From positions 134,001 to 198,000 of the forward strand of contig NZ_CP029556.1 of NCBI RefSeq assembly GCF_003293695.1: DNA of 64,000 bases. The letters are read 5' to 3'. Under the pieces are notes generated by a model. It did not search any database and was not told the origin of the DNA. It saw only the letters and a program-made list of their open reading frames with translations. This document shows, in pieces, positions 10,693-19,569 of the stretch (positions are counted from its first letter, which is position 1; each line of letters begins with the position of its first letter). This DNA is from Lysobacter oculi (GTDB taxonomy: Bacteria > Pseudomonadota > Gammaproteobacteria > Xanthomonadales > Xanthomonadaceae). The translations under genes were made by a program, and so were the position numbers.

Positions 10693-11661
10693 TTGGAAAC
10701 GAGTGAAGCACGCAGCCAGGCATGGAGCCGCTACTGGGCGACGGGCGCCGAACATTCCTGCGCCGGCAGCTTCAGCCTGACCGGTGCCGGTGCGCTTGCG
10801 GATTTCTGGCGAGGCACGTTCGCAGGCTGCGGACCTGATGCGTGCATCGTGGATCTGGGAACCGGCAATGCGGGATTGTTGAAACTCGCCTGGGACCTGC
10901 TGCCCGCGGGACATGCAGCCCGCCTGTTCGGCATCGACCTGTCACGACCGGCGCCGGGCTGGATCGATGAAGGCGTGCATGGCGACCGCATCCGCATCAT
11001 CGGTGAAACGCCGATGGAAGCCACGGGCTTGCCTGGCGCGAGCGTCGATCTGCTGGTGAGCCAGTTCGGGATCGAATACGCGAAACGTGGCCGCGTGCAG
11101 GCCGAATGCCTGCGATTGCTCGACGAGACCGGGCGGATCGCCTTCGTCATCCACCATGCGGATTCGGTCATCACGCATGTGGCGCGCGAAGAGGTCGAGG
11201 CGATCGCGTTCCTGCTGGCGGACGACGGATTGCTCGCCGCTGCATCGGCGTTGTTGCCACATATGGCGGATGCAAAGGCCGGCCAGGCCGCGACGTCCGC
11301 GGCGTTCCAGGCCCGCGACCGCTTCAACCACATGCTCGAACAAGGCGGACGGATGGCCCAGGCCTCTTCCTCCCCCGAATTGCTGACCCAGGCGGCGGCA
11401 GGCATCCGCCAGTTCCTGTCGGTGGTCGAGCGCGGCAATCTGGTCTCCCTCCAGCGACAGCTCGATGCCTATCGCGGGGAATTGCGGCTGGCCAGTACGC
11501 GCAGTGCTGAACAGGTTGCTTGTGCGATGGATGCAGACCAGCTTGCGGATTTCATGCAGCCCTTCCGCGATGCGGGCATGACGGTCGCGGCTACGGCCCT
11601 GCGTGAATCAGGTCAGCTCATCGGCTGGGCTGTCGAAGGCGGCTATACCGCTTCGTCATGA
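10693..11661 (+). CDS. SAM-dependent methyltransferase-like protein
   Basis: A 322-residue protein with the class I methyltransferase motif I (VDLGTGNAG, near residue 54), then an acidic loop (FGIDLSRPAPGW) and a motif IV-like VDLLVSQFGIEY. The C-terminal half is helical and unassigned. The start is a TTG at 10693 with GGGGAAA upstream; a nearby ATG at 10688 is out of frame, so the start is uncertain. The substrate is unknown. It runs tail-to-tail against the TPR/hydroxylase gene with one base between the stops, and both lie between two TonB receptors. Confidence 0.8.
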   Translation: METSEARSQAWSRYWATGAEHSCAGSFSLTGAGALADFWRGTFAGCGPDACIVDLGTGNAGLLKLAWDLLPAGHAARLFGIDLSRPAPGWIDEGVHGDRIRIIGETPMEATGLPGASVDLLVSQFGIEYAKRGRVQAECLRLLDETGRIAFVIHHADSVITHVAREEVEAIAFLLADDGLLAAASALLPHMADAKAGQAATSAAFQARDRFNHMLEQGGRMAQASSSPELLTQAAAGIRQFLSVVERGNLVSLQRQLDAYRGELRLASTRSAEQVACAMDADQLADFMQPFRDAGMTVAATALRESGQLIGWAVEGGYTASS

Positions 11662-11662
11662 T

Positions 11663-12949
11663 CTAGAGCTCGCCCATCTCCGAAGCGCCGCCGTAGAACT
11701 CGACGAGGCCTTCCACCGTGCGCGTGACCAGCTCGCGTTCGAGCGGGCTCAGCATCGGGTGCCAGATGTCGAAGATCATCACCACACGCTGACGGTCCGA
11801 GCCGTTCCAGGCTTCATGCAGGATGGTGTCGTCGAATATCAGCAGTTCGCCTTCCTTCCACAGGCGCGTTTCGTCGCCGACCCGGAATGCGCAGTTGTCC
11901 GGCACGATCAGCGGCAGGTGCACGGTCAGGCGGGCATTGGTCGCGCCGTTGTGCGGCGGGATGTGCACGCCGGGATCCAGTCGCGAGAAGAACACCGCAG
12001 GCGCGCGCGAACGGATGCGTGGCAGGGGCGCCTTCTCGACCACTTCCGCCGTCACCGGACATGCGGCGCAATGGGCGTCGATGCGTTCGCCATGCTTCCA
12101 CAGGAAGTAGGCGCTCCAGGCGGCCTCGCCATCGAGCCCCGCGAACTGCCCGCTGCTGTCGCCCGCACGGGTCTGCACATAGGGGATGAAGCCGCTGCCA
12201 TCCGCGCCCATCACCGCGCGCAGTTCGCGTCGTATGTCGTCGGTGGCGGCTTCGATCGCCGGTGCCCAGTCGAGCTGCGTGCGGTCGAAGTAGGGAATGG
12301 CCGGCAGGCGCGGAATGGGGAGGAAGAGGGGATTGGCGGTGACGAACTCACGCTGTCCGGTGACGATGTCGAGTGCATGGCGGAAGCGTTCGAGATGGGT
12401 TTCCGACTCACCCTGCATGGCGTCGGAGAGCCGGGCCGTCAGCTGCTCGCGCAACTCCGAGAGATTGTGGGTGACGATGCCGCGGGCATGGTTGACCAGG
12501 CCCTCCATCTGCGGTGATTCACGCAATTGGCTGGGCATAGAGCGCACGGCCTCGGTCCAGCAAAGGGAGGCTTCGCGGGCCCGTCCGAGCGACTCCAGCA
12601 ATTGCGCCTTCTCCACGCGCGCGCCCCAGGCGGCGTTGTCGTGACGGATGGCCTCGTCCAGCGAGGCGAGGGCGGCATCGGTGTCACCGCGATGGCGGGC
12701 CACGCGCGCCAGCAGCATGTGGGTCGGCGCAAAACGTGGGGCGTGTACCAGCGCATCACGCAGCAGGGCTTCGCCATCGTCCCATTGGTTCTGCTGCATC
12801 AGCAGGTCCGCCAGGCGGGTGGCGGCATAGGCGTTGGCGGGTTCGAGCTTCAATGCCTGGCGGAGCAGGGAAAAGGCGCTGAGCAGGCTGCCCTGCGCGA
12901 TGCAGTGTTCGGCTTCGCCGATGAGTTGTTCGACCTGCTGCATGGGCAT
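11663..12949 (-). CDS. TPR protein with aspartyl/asparaginyl beta-hydroxylase domain
   Basis: A 428-residue protein in two parts. Residues 1-150 form tetratricopeptide-like helical repeats (for example SAFSLLRQALKLEPANAYAA). Residues 230-415 are an Asp/Asn beta-hydroxylase domain, a 2-oxoglutarate/Fe(II) dioxygenase. The two metal histidines are visible: H333 in HIPPHNGATNAR and H378 in LHEAWNGSDRQR, about 45 residues apart as in the AspH family, which uses two His without a carboxylate ligand. An Arg after the first His fits 2-oxoglutarate binding. No signal peptide is seen, so the target should be cytosolic. The target is unknown. ATG codons at 12949 and 12943 are both possible. Confidence 0.87.
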   Translation of the reverse strand: MPMQQVEQLIGEAEHCIAQGSLLSAFSLLRQALKLEPANAYAATRLADLLMQQNQWDDGEALLRDALVHAPRFAPTHMLLARVARHRGDTDAALASLDEAIRHDNAAWGARVEKAQLLESLGRAREASLCWTEAVRSMPSQLRESPQMEGLVNHARGIVTHNLSELREQLTARLSDAMQGESETHLERFRHALDIVTGQREFVTANPLFLPIPRLPAIPYFDRTQLDWAPAIEAATDDIRRELRAVMGADGSGFIPYVQTRAGDSSGQFAGLDGEAAWSAYFLWKHGERIDAHCAACPVTAEVVEKAPLPRIRSRAPAVFFSRLDPGVHIPPHNGATNARLTVHLPLIVPDNCAFRVGDETRLWKEGELLIFDDTILHEAWNGSDRQRVVMIFDIWHPMLSPLERELVTRTVEGLVEFYGGASEMGEL

Positions 12950-13327
12950 ATGGGGGTGCGATGTACGGAAAGCCCATCTTCACCCACATCGACGGGATAC
13001 GGAATGGTGGCCGGAAGGCGTCAGGTCGATCGCGTCCAGAAAGAGCGGGGCCATGCAACGAGGCCATTGGAATGAGGGCGCTGGCAGCCCCCCGCAGGAT
13101 TTCGAAATGGCAGCGCCTCCCCATCAACACCCGGCAGCTGCCCAACCCGCGACGGCCGTCTAAACATTCCTAAGATGAATGCGCGATGACCAACTTGTTA
13201 AGAATCTGTTGCGTACCTATAGTCGGTCAGTCCATCGCCTTGTTGCCAACGCTTCGAGTTGAAGAGGGAAGCGGCCGGTGGTCTCAACTGTCATTCCAGT
13301 GGTCTCACTACTGTTCAGGAGTAAGTA
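12950..13327. other. Divergent intergenic region, 378 bp
   Basis: This gap separates the divergent hydroxylase gene and the second receptor gene. Open frames here have shadow-like composition and no supported start, so I call no gene. It holds the receptor promoter (13195-13223), a roughly 98-base leader and a direct repeat of GTGGTCTCA at 13278-13286 and 13299-13307 inside that leader. Confidence 0.6.
13195..13223 (+). promoter_or_regulatory. Sigma-70-type promoter of the second receptor
   Basis: TTGTTA (13195-13200) and TATAGT (13218-13223) are separated by exactly 17 bases, a good match in both hexamers and spacing. Transcription would start near 13230, about 98 bases before the ATG. Confidence 0.72.
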
Positions 13328-16279
13328 ATGGCTTCAGTCATCAATCGCAAAGCGTTGAAGCGGAGAGCGTTGGCCGTAGCACTTGGTCTGTGCTTTGTCG
13401 GCGCTGCGCTGGCCGCCGAGACCGGTGGTCTCCGAATCGCGGTCACGGGCAACAATGGCGCGCCGCTGGTGGGTGCGACGGTCAAGGTGAGTTCGCCTTC
13501 GAGTCTTGTCAGCAAGACCGGCGTGACGTCCGCCGACGGTACGGTCAACCTCGTCGGCCTGGATCCGGCGACGAACTACACCGTTGAAGTGGTTGCGCCC
13601 GGCTACGAGAACTACAAGTCCGGCAATGTGGCGGTGGTGAGCGGCAAGAACCTGAGCGTCGGTTATGCGCTGGGTGAGAAGAGCCTGGACACGGTCGTGG
13701 TGACCGGCAAGTCACTGGCAGCCGTGGATACCACGTCGGCCACGGTCAGCACCGTGTTGACGCTGGAGCAGGTGGAAGCGCTGCCGACCGCGCGCAGCTA
13801 CCAGAGCTACCTGCAGCTGGTGCCCGGCGTGAAGCCGAGCTCGGGCGGCAACCCCTCGTCCAAGTCCGGCGTGAACTACGCGGACATCGGCGGTGCCACG
13901 GGTGCCTCCACCGACAACCTCTATTACATCGATGGCGTCAACGTCACCGATCCGCTCACCGGCACCTTCGGCGCCAACCTGAACTCCGAAATCATCCAGG
14001 AAATGCAGGTGCTCACCGGCGGCGTGCCCGCCGAGTTCGCGGGTGGCTCGGGCCTGATCTCCAAGGTCATCACCAAGTCGGGCGGCAACGAGTTCCATGG
14101 TTCCGTCAACTACTACATGCAGAACTCCAACCTGGTCGCCAAGAACAAGCATCTTGCTGCCAACGAGTTCTCCACCTACGACGCGGCCGTGACCCTGGGG
14201 GGCCCGATCGTGAAGGACAAGCTCTGGTTCTTCGCGTCCTACCAGAAGAAGAATCATGAGGAAGACGTCACCGATGCCGTGACGCAGGCCTTCATGCGGA
14301 CCGTGACGCGCGAAAGCAAGCTGGCTTTCGGCAAGCTCACCTGGCAGTTCACCCCGAACGACCGCCTAGTGGCGACGTTCTTCAATGACCCGACCACCAT
14401 CAGCGGTTCGTTGAACCCGGCCGTCGTGAACAGCCGCAGCAACATCACCCAGCAGGGTGGCGACAACTACAAGCTGGACTACACGCACGACTGGGACAAC
14501 TTCAGCGTCAGCGCCTACGCGTTCAAGCACGAAGGCGAACTGTCCACGCTGCCCTCCACGTCGGATCCGTTCAACAACGTCGCCTACCACACGGATCGCA
14601 CGCTCAAGACCGTCGCCGATCTGAACATGGGCGGCGCGGGTTCCAAGACCGTCACCAACCGTGACAACAAGGAATTCGGCCTCAACTTCGACTGGTACAT
14701 CACGTCCGGCTGGGGTGACCACACCATCCGTGCAGGTGCGCTGCGCAGCGAAGGCTCGTACACCGAGCAGATCGCCTATCTGGGTGCCGGTGCGGCGGGT
14801 GCGCGCTACACGTCGATCGGTCTCGCCGATTCGGGCACCACGATGCAGCAGTTCTTCAGCTCGGCCTATGGCTGGAGGGGCACGCGTTCGATCAACTCGA
14901 CCGACCTTGCACGTCTGCGCGCCGCGACCGGCATGACGGACGCCCAGCTGCTGGCCACCCGGTTCACCGACACCGCCGGCAACCCCGATGGCCAGGTCAA
15001 CGTGTACCGCATCCTGCAGTCGGCCAACGAAGGCCTGGCCTACACGGTGGTCAACAAGCAGAGCGCGTTCTTCATCCAGGACCAGTGGACGCTGGGTCAG
15101 TGGTCGGCCAACATCGGTGCCCGTTTCGAGCAGAACGAAATGGTCAACTCGGCCGGCGGCACGATCAACAAGTTCGATTGGGATGTCGCTCCCCGCGTGT
15201 CGCTGACCTACGACCTGGATGGCACGGGTCGCAGCAAGATCTGGGGCTTCTTCGGCCGTTACTACGATCCGATCCGCGCCGACATGGCGGACTTCGCCGG
15301 TGCGATCACCGGCCCGACGTATGACGAGCAGATCAACGTCAACGGCACCTGGTACACCTTCCGCCAGCGTGGTCCGGGCGATGCCGCCGTGGCATCCACC
15401 ACCAAGACGCCGTACACCGACGAAATCATGGTCGGCTATGCGACGACCTACGGCACGGACATCGGCTTCTCGATCGCCTTGACCGGCCGCAAGACCCGCG
15501 ACCTGCTCGAAGACTACGACCTGAGCCTGTATTCGGATCCGTCGACGCCGTGCGGCAGCGAAGGCCTTGCCTGCCCGACCTCGCCGTACTACCTGCCGTA
15601 TTCCTACTTCGGCCTGGACGGCAATGCCAACGTGAACTACGTGCTCGCCACGCTGAAGGGCGGCAAGCGTGACTACATCGGCATGGAAGTCACCCTGCAG
15701 AAGTTCAAGACCGACAACTGGCAGGCGGCTGCGAGCTATACGTTCAACGGCGCCAGCGGCAACAGCAACTCGGATGGCAACGCCGACTACCAGGGTGACT
15801 GGATCGCCCTCGATCCGCGCGCACCCAACCAGTACGGCCCGCAGCCCGGCAACATCAAGCACCAGTTCAAGGCCTGGGGTTCGTACGAATTCCCGTTCGG
15901 CTTGGAGCTGAGCGGCGTGTTCAACTGGAACAGCGGCGCGCTCTACAGCCGCACCTGGGCGACTTCCGGCCGCAACCTGCCGGAAATGGTCGAGGTCCCG
16001 TACGAGGATGGCAAGGTGGTCGACACCTGGATCGTGCCGGGTGCCGTGGGCGGCGAGAACGGTCCCGCCTACTACACGCTCGACGTCCGCGCGAAGTACA
16101 GCCGTCCGGTTGGCTTCGGCAAGGTCGAGGTGTTCCTGGACGTGTTCAACATCCTGGACAAGCAGTCGCCGACCGCAGAGATGGACCTGCTGGCCGGCAA
16201 CGGCGTGTACCAGTTCGGCCAGCCCACCGCATGGGTCCTGCCGCGCCGTGCTTACCTGGGCGTTCGTTACACCTTCTGA
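13328..16279 (+). CDS. Oar-like TonB-dependent receptor with carboxypeptidase-regulatory-like domain
   Basis: A 983-residue outer-membrane protein. A signal peptide (residues 1-30, ending ALAA) is followed by an Ig-like carboxypeptidase-regulatory domain (about 33-110, with GAPLVGATVKV and AADG/NYTVEV strands). A TonB-box-like stretch LDTVVVTGKS, a plug with DNLYYIDGVNVTDPLTG, and a large beta-barrel ending RRAYLGVRYTF follow. This is the Oar/OmpA-like receptor layout first described in myxobacteria and common in Lysobacteraceae; proposed cargoes include peptides or proteins, but none can be assigned here. CAGGAG lies 7 bases before the ATG. A strong terminator follows. Confidence 0.93.
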   Translation: MASVINRKALKRRALAVALGLCFVGAALAAETGGLRIAVTGNNGAPLVGATVKVSSPSSLVSKTGVTSADGTVNLVGLDPATNYTVEVVAPGYENYKSGNVAVVSGKNLSVGYALGEKSLDTVVVTGKSLAAVDTTSATVSTVLTLEQVEALPTARSYQSYLQLVPGVKPSSGGNPSSKSGVNYADIGGATGASTDNLYYIDGVNVTDPLTGTFGANLNSEIIQEMQVLTGGVPAEFAGGSGLISKVITKSGGNEFHGSVNYYMQNSNLVAKNKHLAANEFSTYDAAVTLGGPIVKDKLWFFASYQKKNHEEDVTDAVTQAFMRTVTRESKLAFGKLTWQFTPNDRLVATFFNDPTTISGSLNPAVVNSRSNITQQGGDNYKLDYTHDWDNFSVSAYAFKHEGELSTLPSTSDPFNNVAYHTDRTLKTVADLNMGGAGSKTVTNRDNKEFGLNFDWYITSGWGDHTIRAGALRSEGSYTEQIAYLGAGAAGARYTSIGLADSGTTMQQFFSSAYGWRGTRSINSTDLARLRAATGMTDAQLLATRFTDTAGNPDGQVNVYRILQSANEGLAYTVVNKQSAFFIQDQWTLGQWSANIGARFEQNEMVNSAGGTINKFDWDVAPRVSLTYDLDGTGRSKIWGFFGRYYDPIRADMADFAGAITGPTYDEQINVNGTWYTFRQRGPGDAAVASTTKTPYTDEIMVGYATTYGTDIGFSIALTGRKTRDLLEDYDLSLYSDPSTPCGSEGLACPTSPYYLPYSYFGLDGNANVNYVLATLKGGKRDYIGMEVTLQKFKTDNWQAAASYTFNGASGNSNSDGNADYQGDWIALDPRAPNQYGPQPGNIKHQFKAWGSYEFPFGLELSGVFNWNSGALYSRTWATSGRNLPEMVEVPYEDGKVVDTWIVPGAVGGENGPAYYTLDVRAKYSRPVGFGKVEVFLDVFNILDKQSPTAEMDLLAGNGVYQFGQPTAWVLPRRAYLGVRYTF

Positions 16280-16304
16280 TCGTTGTCTGATCGATGAAGC
16301 AAGG

Positions 16305-16334
16305 AGGCCGGCGGGAAACCGCCGGCCTTTCTAT
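16305..16334 (+). terminator. Rho-independent terminator of the Oar-like receptor
   Basis: A 10-bp perfect stem AGGCCGGCGG/CCGCCGGCCT around a GAAA loop is followed by TTCTATT. It starts 26 bases after the receptor stop. Confidence 0.88.
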
Positions 16335-16527
16335 TGGGGGGGATGAAGTCGGCGGGCATGCTGGAGAGGTGTCGTGAAATGGGTTTCGCCGATGCATGTT
16401 GTGCGGATGGTTGGAGTGGCGCGATACGTGTTTCTGGCGTGCTGCATGAGCAGCCCAGCCCGTGTTTCGATGCCGCGTTGTCCAGCGTGCTGCCAATGAC
16501 CATCCGAAGCCCGGCAATCACAGCGCG

Positions 16528-16737
16528 ATGCTGGAGGTCGCGGCCCTTGGTCTCATTGCGGATATGGCGGATCAATACCGAGCTAAGCAGCCGGATTCGG
16601 ATGATGTATTTCTGGCAAGCGATCATGCGATCGCCGCAATCCGAACAGGTGATGCGGCTTCATGGAAAAGGTGTTCCTGTCGTAAGCAGGGCGGCCATAC
16701 GGAATGGCGCTGCGCTTGGCCATCAAAAAATTTGTGA
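16528..16737 (+). pseudogene. Possible small ORF or gene remnant
   Basis: From an ATG at 16528 the frame encodes 69 residues, whose first 45 look protein-like (an amphipathic segment LIADMADQYRAKQPDSDD followed by VFLASDHAIAAIRTG); the tail is Cys/Arg-rich and looks random. A different frame upstream (from the ATG at 16343 after a run of seven G) is also open, so a decayed gene with a frame change near 16500 is possible. I recognise no family, and there is no convincing ribosome binding site at 16528. This may simply be non-coding. Confidence 0.2.
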
Positions 16738-16820
16738 GAAGGCAGCAGTTAACCGCACAACTATCCAGATAGGCATGCCATTGAGTTCGCGGCTGTTGCG
16801 TTGAGCTATCTCAGGACGAG

Positions 16821-16838
16821 GCTGCCCTGACGGGCAGC
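16821..16838 (-). terminator. Weak hairpin after the unknown secreted protein gene
   Basis: GCTGCCC/GGGCAGC forms a 7-bp stem with a 4-base loop, 12 bases past the stop of the minus-strand gene. No U-tract follows on that strand, so intrinsic termination would be inefficient. Confidence 0.35.
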
Positions 16839-16849
16839 GGCAAGACCGG

Positions 16850-17674
16850 TCAAAGATCCTGCTGGTAACGCACGTAGGGCACGGTGCCCTCTTCCTCGCC
16901 CTTGGCGGCCGAGGGGGCGAACGGATTCTTGCCGCGCGTCACCACGTTTTCGGCACCGACGCTGAGCTGGCCGCTCCACGGGGTGCGCCAGGTCAGGCCG
17001 ACACCGAAGCCTTCCCACTTGCCGGGTTGGCCGGGGACTTCCACCACGCGGCCGAACACGCTGGCGCGGAACGCACCGGCGCCGCCGCTGATCGACAGGC
17101 CCTTGCTGTTCCATTCGTCGATGAGCTGCGGCATTTCGGTGGCCGGCATCAGGCGCGCCTTGGCGGTGGTGCCGGCGATCGAGACCACGCCGCTGCGGCC
17201 GATGTTGTATTCGGCGAAGAGGGCGAGGTCGGTCTGCTCGACGCGGTTGCGGCTGCCCGGCGTCAGCCAGGCCGGCAGGCTGTCGCGGCCCTTGCCGACA
17301 CCGACGCCGACGCGACCGCTGCGGTTGCCGATGCTGGCATTGGCACCGCGTGCGCTGATGGCGCCGAGCGAACAGTCATCGGACAGGCGATCCATGCGGT
17401 TCGGGATGCCGGTCTTGCCGTTGCAGAGCAGGGCGAGCGACTCACCCGAAGACAGGCCGAAGGCGGACTCCAGCGTATTGCTGCCGAAGCGCCAGCGGGC
17501 ACCTTCGGACTTGCCGGTGGGCTCCAGCACGAACATGCCTTCGACCTTGCCGTTGTTGCTGTTGACGACCGGGATGACAGTGACGCCCTTGCGTGCCTGC
17601 GCATACGCGGAACCGCCGCTGACGGCGAGCGTCAGCGCAGCGATCACCAGCGTTGGCAGGAGGCGAAACTTCAT
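16850..17674 (-). CDS. Secreted protein of unknown function
   Basis: A 274-residue protein with a clear signal peptide (residues 1-26, cleavage after AYA-Q). The mature part is rich in Gly, Ser and alternating hydrophobic residues, with repeated beta-strand-like stretches (GVVSIAGTTAKARL, FGVGLTWRTPWSGQLSVGAENV), suggesting a periplasmic or outer-membrane beta-structure. Two cysteines (LLCNG, DDCSLGA) about 24 residues apart could form a disulphide. I recognise no named domain. It is monocistronic, behind a good promoter at 17740-17768. Confidence 0.75.
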   Translation of the reverse strand: MKFRLLPTLVIAALTLAVSGGSAYAQARKGVTVIPVVNSNNGKVEGMFVLEPTGKSEGARWRFGSNTLESAFGLSSGESLALLCNGKTGIPNRMDRLSDDCSLGAISARGANASIGNRSGRVGVGVGKGRDSLPAWLTPGSRNRVEQTDLALFAEYNIGRSGVVSIAGTTAKARLMPATEMPQLIDEWNSKGLSISGGAGAFRASVFGRVVEVPGQPGKWEGFGVGLTWRTPWSGQLSVGAENVVTRGKNPFAPSAAKGEEEGTVPYVRYQQDL

Positions 17675-17739
17675 GGGTCACCTATCGACTGTCCCCGGAC
17701 CTGAAAGTTCCCGTGGGGCGGGGATTCAGAGTCGAAACC

Positions 17740-17768
17740 AGACTAGCTTATTTATGTTTATTTAACAA
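17740..17768 (-). promoter_or_regulatory. Promoter of the unknown secreted protein gene
   Basis: On the minus strand TTGTTA (17763-17768) and TAGTCT (17740-17745) are 17 bases apart, with an AT-rich spacer. The -35 hexamer is identical to that of the Oar-like receptor promoter. The leader would be about 60 bases. Confidence 0.6.
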
Positions 17769-17805
17769 TCTGTTGGGCTCACCCATTCAGCCAGTTGGCG
17801 GCCGG

Positions 17806-18738
17806 TCACTGGAGCCGGGCCGGCGCCTCGCTGTTTGCGGGTGGTGTGGCGAACAGGGCGTCCACTTCCGCGCCATCGAAGTGATAGCGCTGGCCACAGA
17901 ATTCGCAGCGGATCTCCGCCGCGCCGTCCTGGCCGGCGGCGACCGCGGCATGCGCTTCCTCGGGGCCGAGGGTGCGCAGGACTTCGGCCACCCGCTCGCG
18001 CGAGCAGGAGCAGCCGAAGCGCAGCGGACGCTGGTCCAGCCACTGCAGGTTTTCCTGGTGGAACAGGCGATGCAGCAGGGTCATCCCGTCCACCGACTGC
18101 AGTTCGTCGGGGCCGAGGGTGGCGAAGAGCTGCTCCACGCGGTTCCAGCCATCGGCATCCCCTTCGGCGCCGGGCAGCTTCTGCAGCAGCAGGCCGGTGG
18201 CGCGTTCACCGTCGGCGGCGAGCAGCAGGCGCGTCGGCAGCTGTTCGGACTGGCGGAAGTAGCCTTCGAAGGCTTCGGCGAGCGTGGGTGAGGCCATCGG
18301 CACCAGGCCCTGGTAGCGCATCGGTTCGCCGCTGGGCGTGGGGTTTTCGATGGTGATGGCGAGCAGGGCGCCTTCGCCGAGCTGGCCGAGGTCGGCGGCT
18401 TCGGTGGCGGCCTGGCCGGGCGAAGCATCTTCATCCAGACGCACCAGGCCGCGCACGGTACGGGCGGCGGTGCTTTCAGCGAACAGGCTGCGCAGGGCGC
18501 CGGGGCCGCGCATCTGCACGGAGAGGCGGCCATCGACCTTGGTATGCGCGGTCAGCAGCGCGCTGGCGGCGATCGCCTGGCCGAGCAGGTCGCGCACGGC
18601 GTCCGGGTCGTCATTGCGGGCGATGACTTCGCGCCAGGCGTCGTCGAGGCGCACATAGGCACCGCGCACGCCGGCATCGGGCAGCAGGAAGATGTCGAGT
18701 TGGCCTTGTCCGGCCGAAACGTGGGTGGAAGTGTTCAT
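17806..18738 (-). CDS. hslO: Redox-regulated chaperone Hsp33
   Basis: A 310-residue cytosolic holdase that is activated by oxidation and unfolding of a C-terminal zinc centre. The zinc ligands are visible as CSC (in FGCSCSRER) and CEFC (in IRCEFCGQRY), the CxC...CxxC pattern of Hsp33, in the last 70 residues. The N-terminal substrate-binding domain includes GQAIAASALLTAHTKVDGRLSVQ. Start chosen at MNTSTHVSAGQ; the frame extends upstream but only antisense to mtgA. Divergent from mtgA with 57 bases between starts. Confidence 0.95.
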   Translation of the reverse strand: MNTSTHVSAGQGQLDIFLLPDAGVRGAYVRLDDAWREVIARNDDPDAVRDLLGQAIAASALLTAHTKVDGRLSVQMRGPGALRSLFAESTAARTVRGLVRLDEDASPGQAATEAADLGQLGEGALLAITIENPTPSGEPMRYQGLVPMASPTLAEAFEGYFRQSEQLPTRLLLAADGERATGLLLQKLPGAEGDADGWNRVEQLFATLGPDELQSVDGMTLLHRLFHQENLQWLDQRPLRFGCSCSRERVAEVLRTLGPEEAHAAVAAGQDGAAEIRCEFCGQRYHFDGAEVDALFATPPANSEAPARLQ

Positions 18739-18795
18739 CGGGCTCTCGTGGGCATCGGGGCGGCGATGCGCGGGAATCTCCCGGATAATGCCGCC

Positions 18796-19569
18796 ATGAC
18801 GCATGGAAATGGGGTCGACGTGGGGCAAACGCAAGTTCATCCCGGGCCGCGCCGCCGGCGCCGCTGGTTGCGCCGCCTGTTGTGGCTGGCCGCTTTCATC
18901 ATCGTATTCCCCATCGTGCAGGTGATGGCGCTGCGCTTCATCGACCCCCCGTTTTCCAGCTTCATGCTGATCCGCCAGGTACAGGCATGGGCCGGCGGCG
19001 ATTTCGGTTTCCGCACCGCCCACGACTGGCGCGATCTCGACCGGATGTCGAGCCATGTGCCGGTGGCGCTGATCGCCTCCGAGGACCAGCGCTTCGCCGA
19101 GCACGCCGGCTTCGACATGCAGGCCATCGAGAAGGCCCGTGCCAGCAACGAGCGCGGGCGGCGCATCCGCGGCGGCAGCACCATCAGCCAGCAGACCGCG
19201 AAGAACCTGTTCCTGTGGAGCGGCACCGGCTGGAGCCGCTGGCTGCGCAAGGGGCTTGAGGCGTGGTACACCTTCTGGATGGAGCTTCTCTGGCCCAAGC
19301 AGCGCATCCTGGAGATGTACGCCAACTTCGCCGAATTCGGCGACGGCGTGTACGGCGCGCAGGCGGCGGCGCGGACCTGGTTCCGCAAGGACGCTTCAAC
19401 GTTGTCGGCGACGCAGGCCGCGCGGTTGGCGGCGGTGCTGCCCAACCCCAAGCGCTACAGCGTGGCCCGGCCCGGGCCCTACGTGCAGCGGCGCGCCCGC
19501 GCCATTGAACGGCAGATGCGCGCGATCGGTGGCAGCGGCGCATTGCGTCCGGTCAGGGACGCGGAATGA
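18796..19569 (+). CDS. mtgA: Monofunctional peptidoglycan transglycosylase
   Basis: A 257-residue inner-membrane glycosyltransferase (GT51) that polymerises lipid II into glycan strands without a transpeptidase domain. One N-terminal membrane helix (about residues 26-46) follows an Arg-rich cytoplasmic tail. GT51 signatures are present in order: SEDQRFAEHAGFD (catalytic Glu), RGGSTISQQTAKNLFLW, and AARTWFRKDASTLSATQAA. The length is typical of MtgA. The stop overlaps the next gene's start (ATGA), so the glycosyltransferase downstream is coupled. Confidence 0.95.
   Translation: MTHGNGVDVGQTQVHPGPRRRRRWLRRLLWLAAFIIVFPIVQVMALRFIDPPFSSFMLIRQVQAWAGGDFGFRTAHDWRDLDRMSSHVPVALIASEDQRFAEHAGFDMQAIEKARASNERGRRIRGGSTISQQTAKNLFLWSGTGWSRWLRKGLEAWYTFWMELLWPKQRILEMYANFAEFGDGVYGAQAAARTWFRKDASTLSATQAARLAAVLPNPKRYSVARPGPYVQRRARAIERQMRAIGGSGALRPVRDAE

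Larger units (their letters stand above)
16280..16849. other. 570-bp interval without a confident gene
   Basis: The first 55 bases hold the terminator of the receptor gene. The rest, about 16343-16805, is visibly more AT-rich than the surroundings. It contains overlapping open frames in all directions but none with a clear homologue. A hairpin at 16821-16838 lies beyond the stop of the minus-strand gene at 16850. Confidence 0.6.

Noticed and set aside
13278..13307. Direct repeat GTGGTCTCA in the receptor leader
   Set aside because: Two 9-base copies in one leader are too short and too few to call a regulatory repeat or mobile feature.
16336..16342. A run of seven G as a phase-variation tract
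   Set aside because: It lies between a terminator and an uncertain frame, with no real gene to switch.
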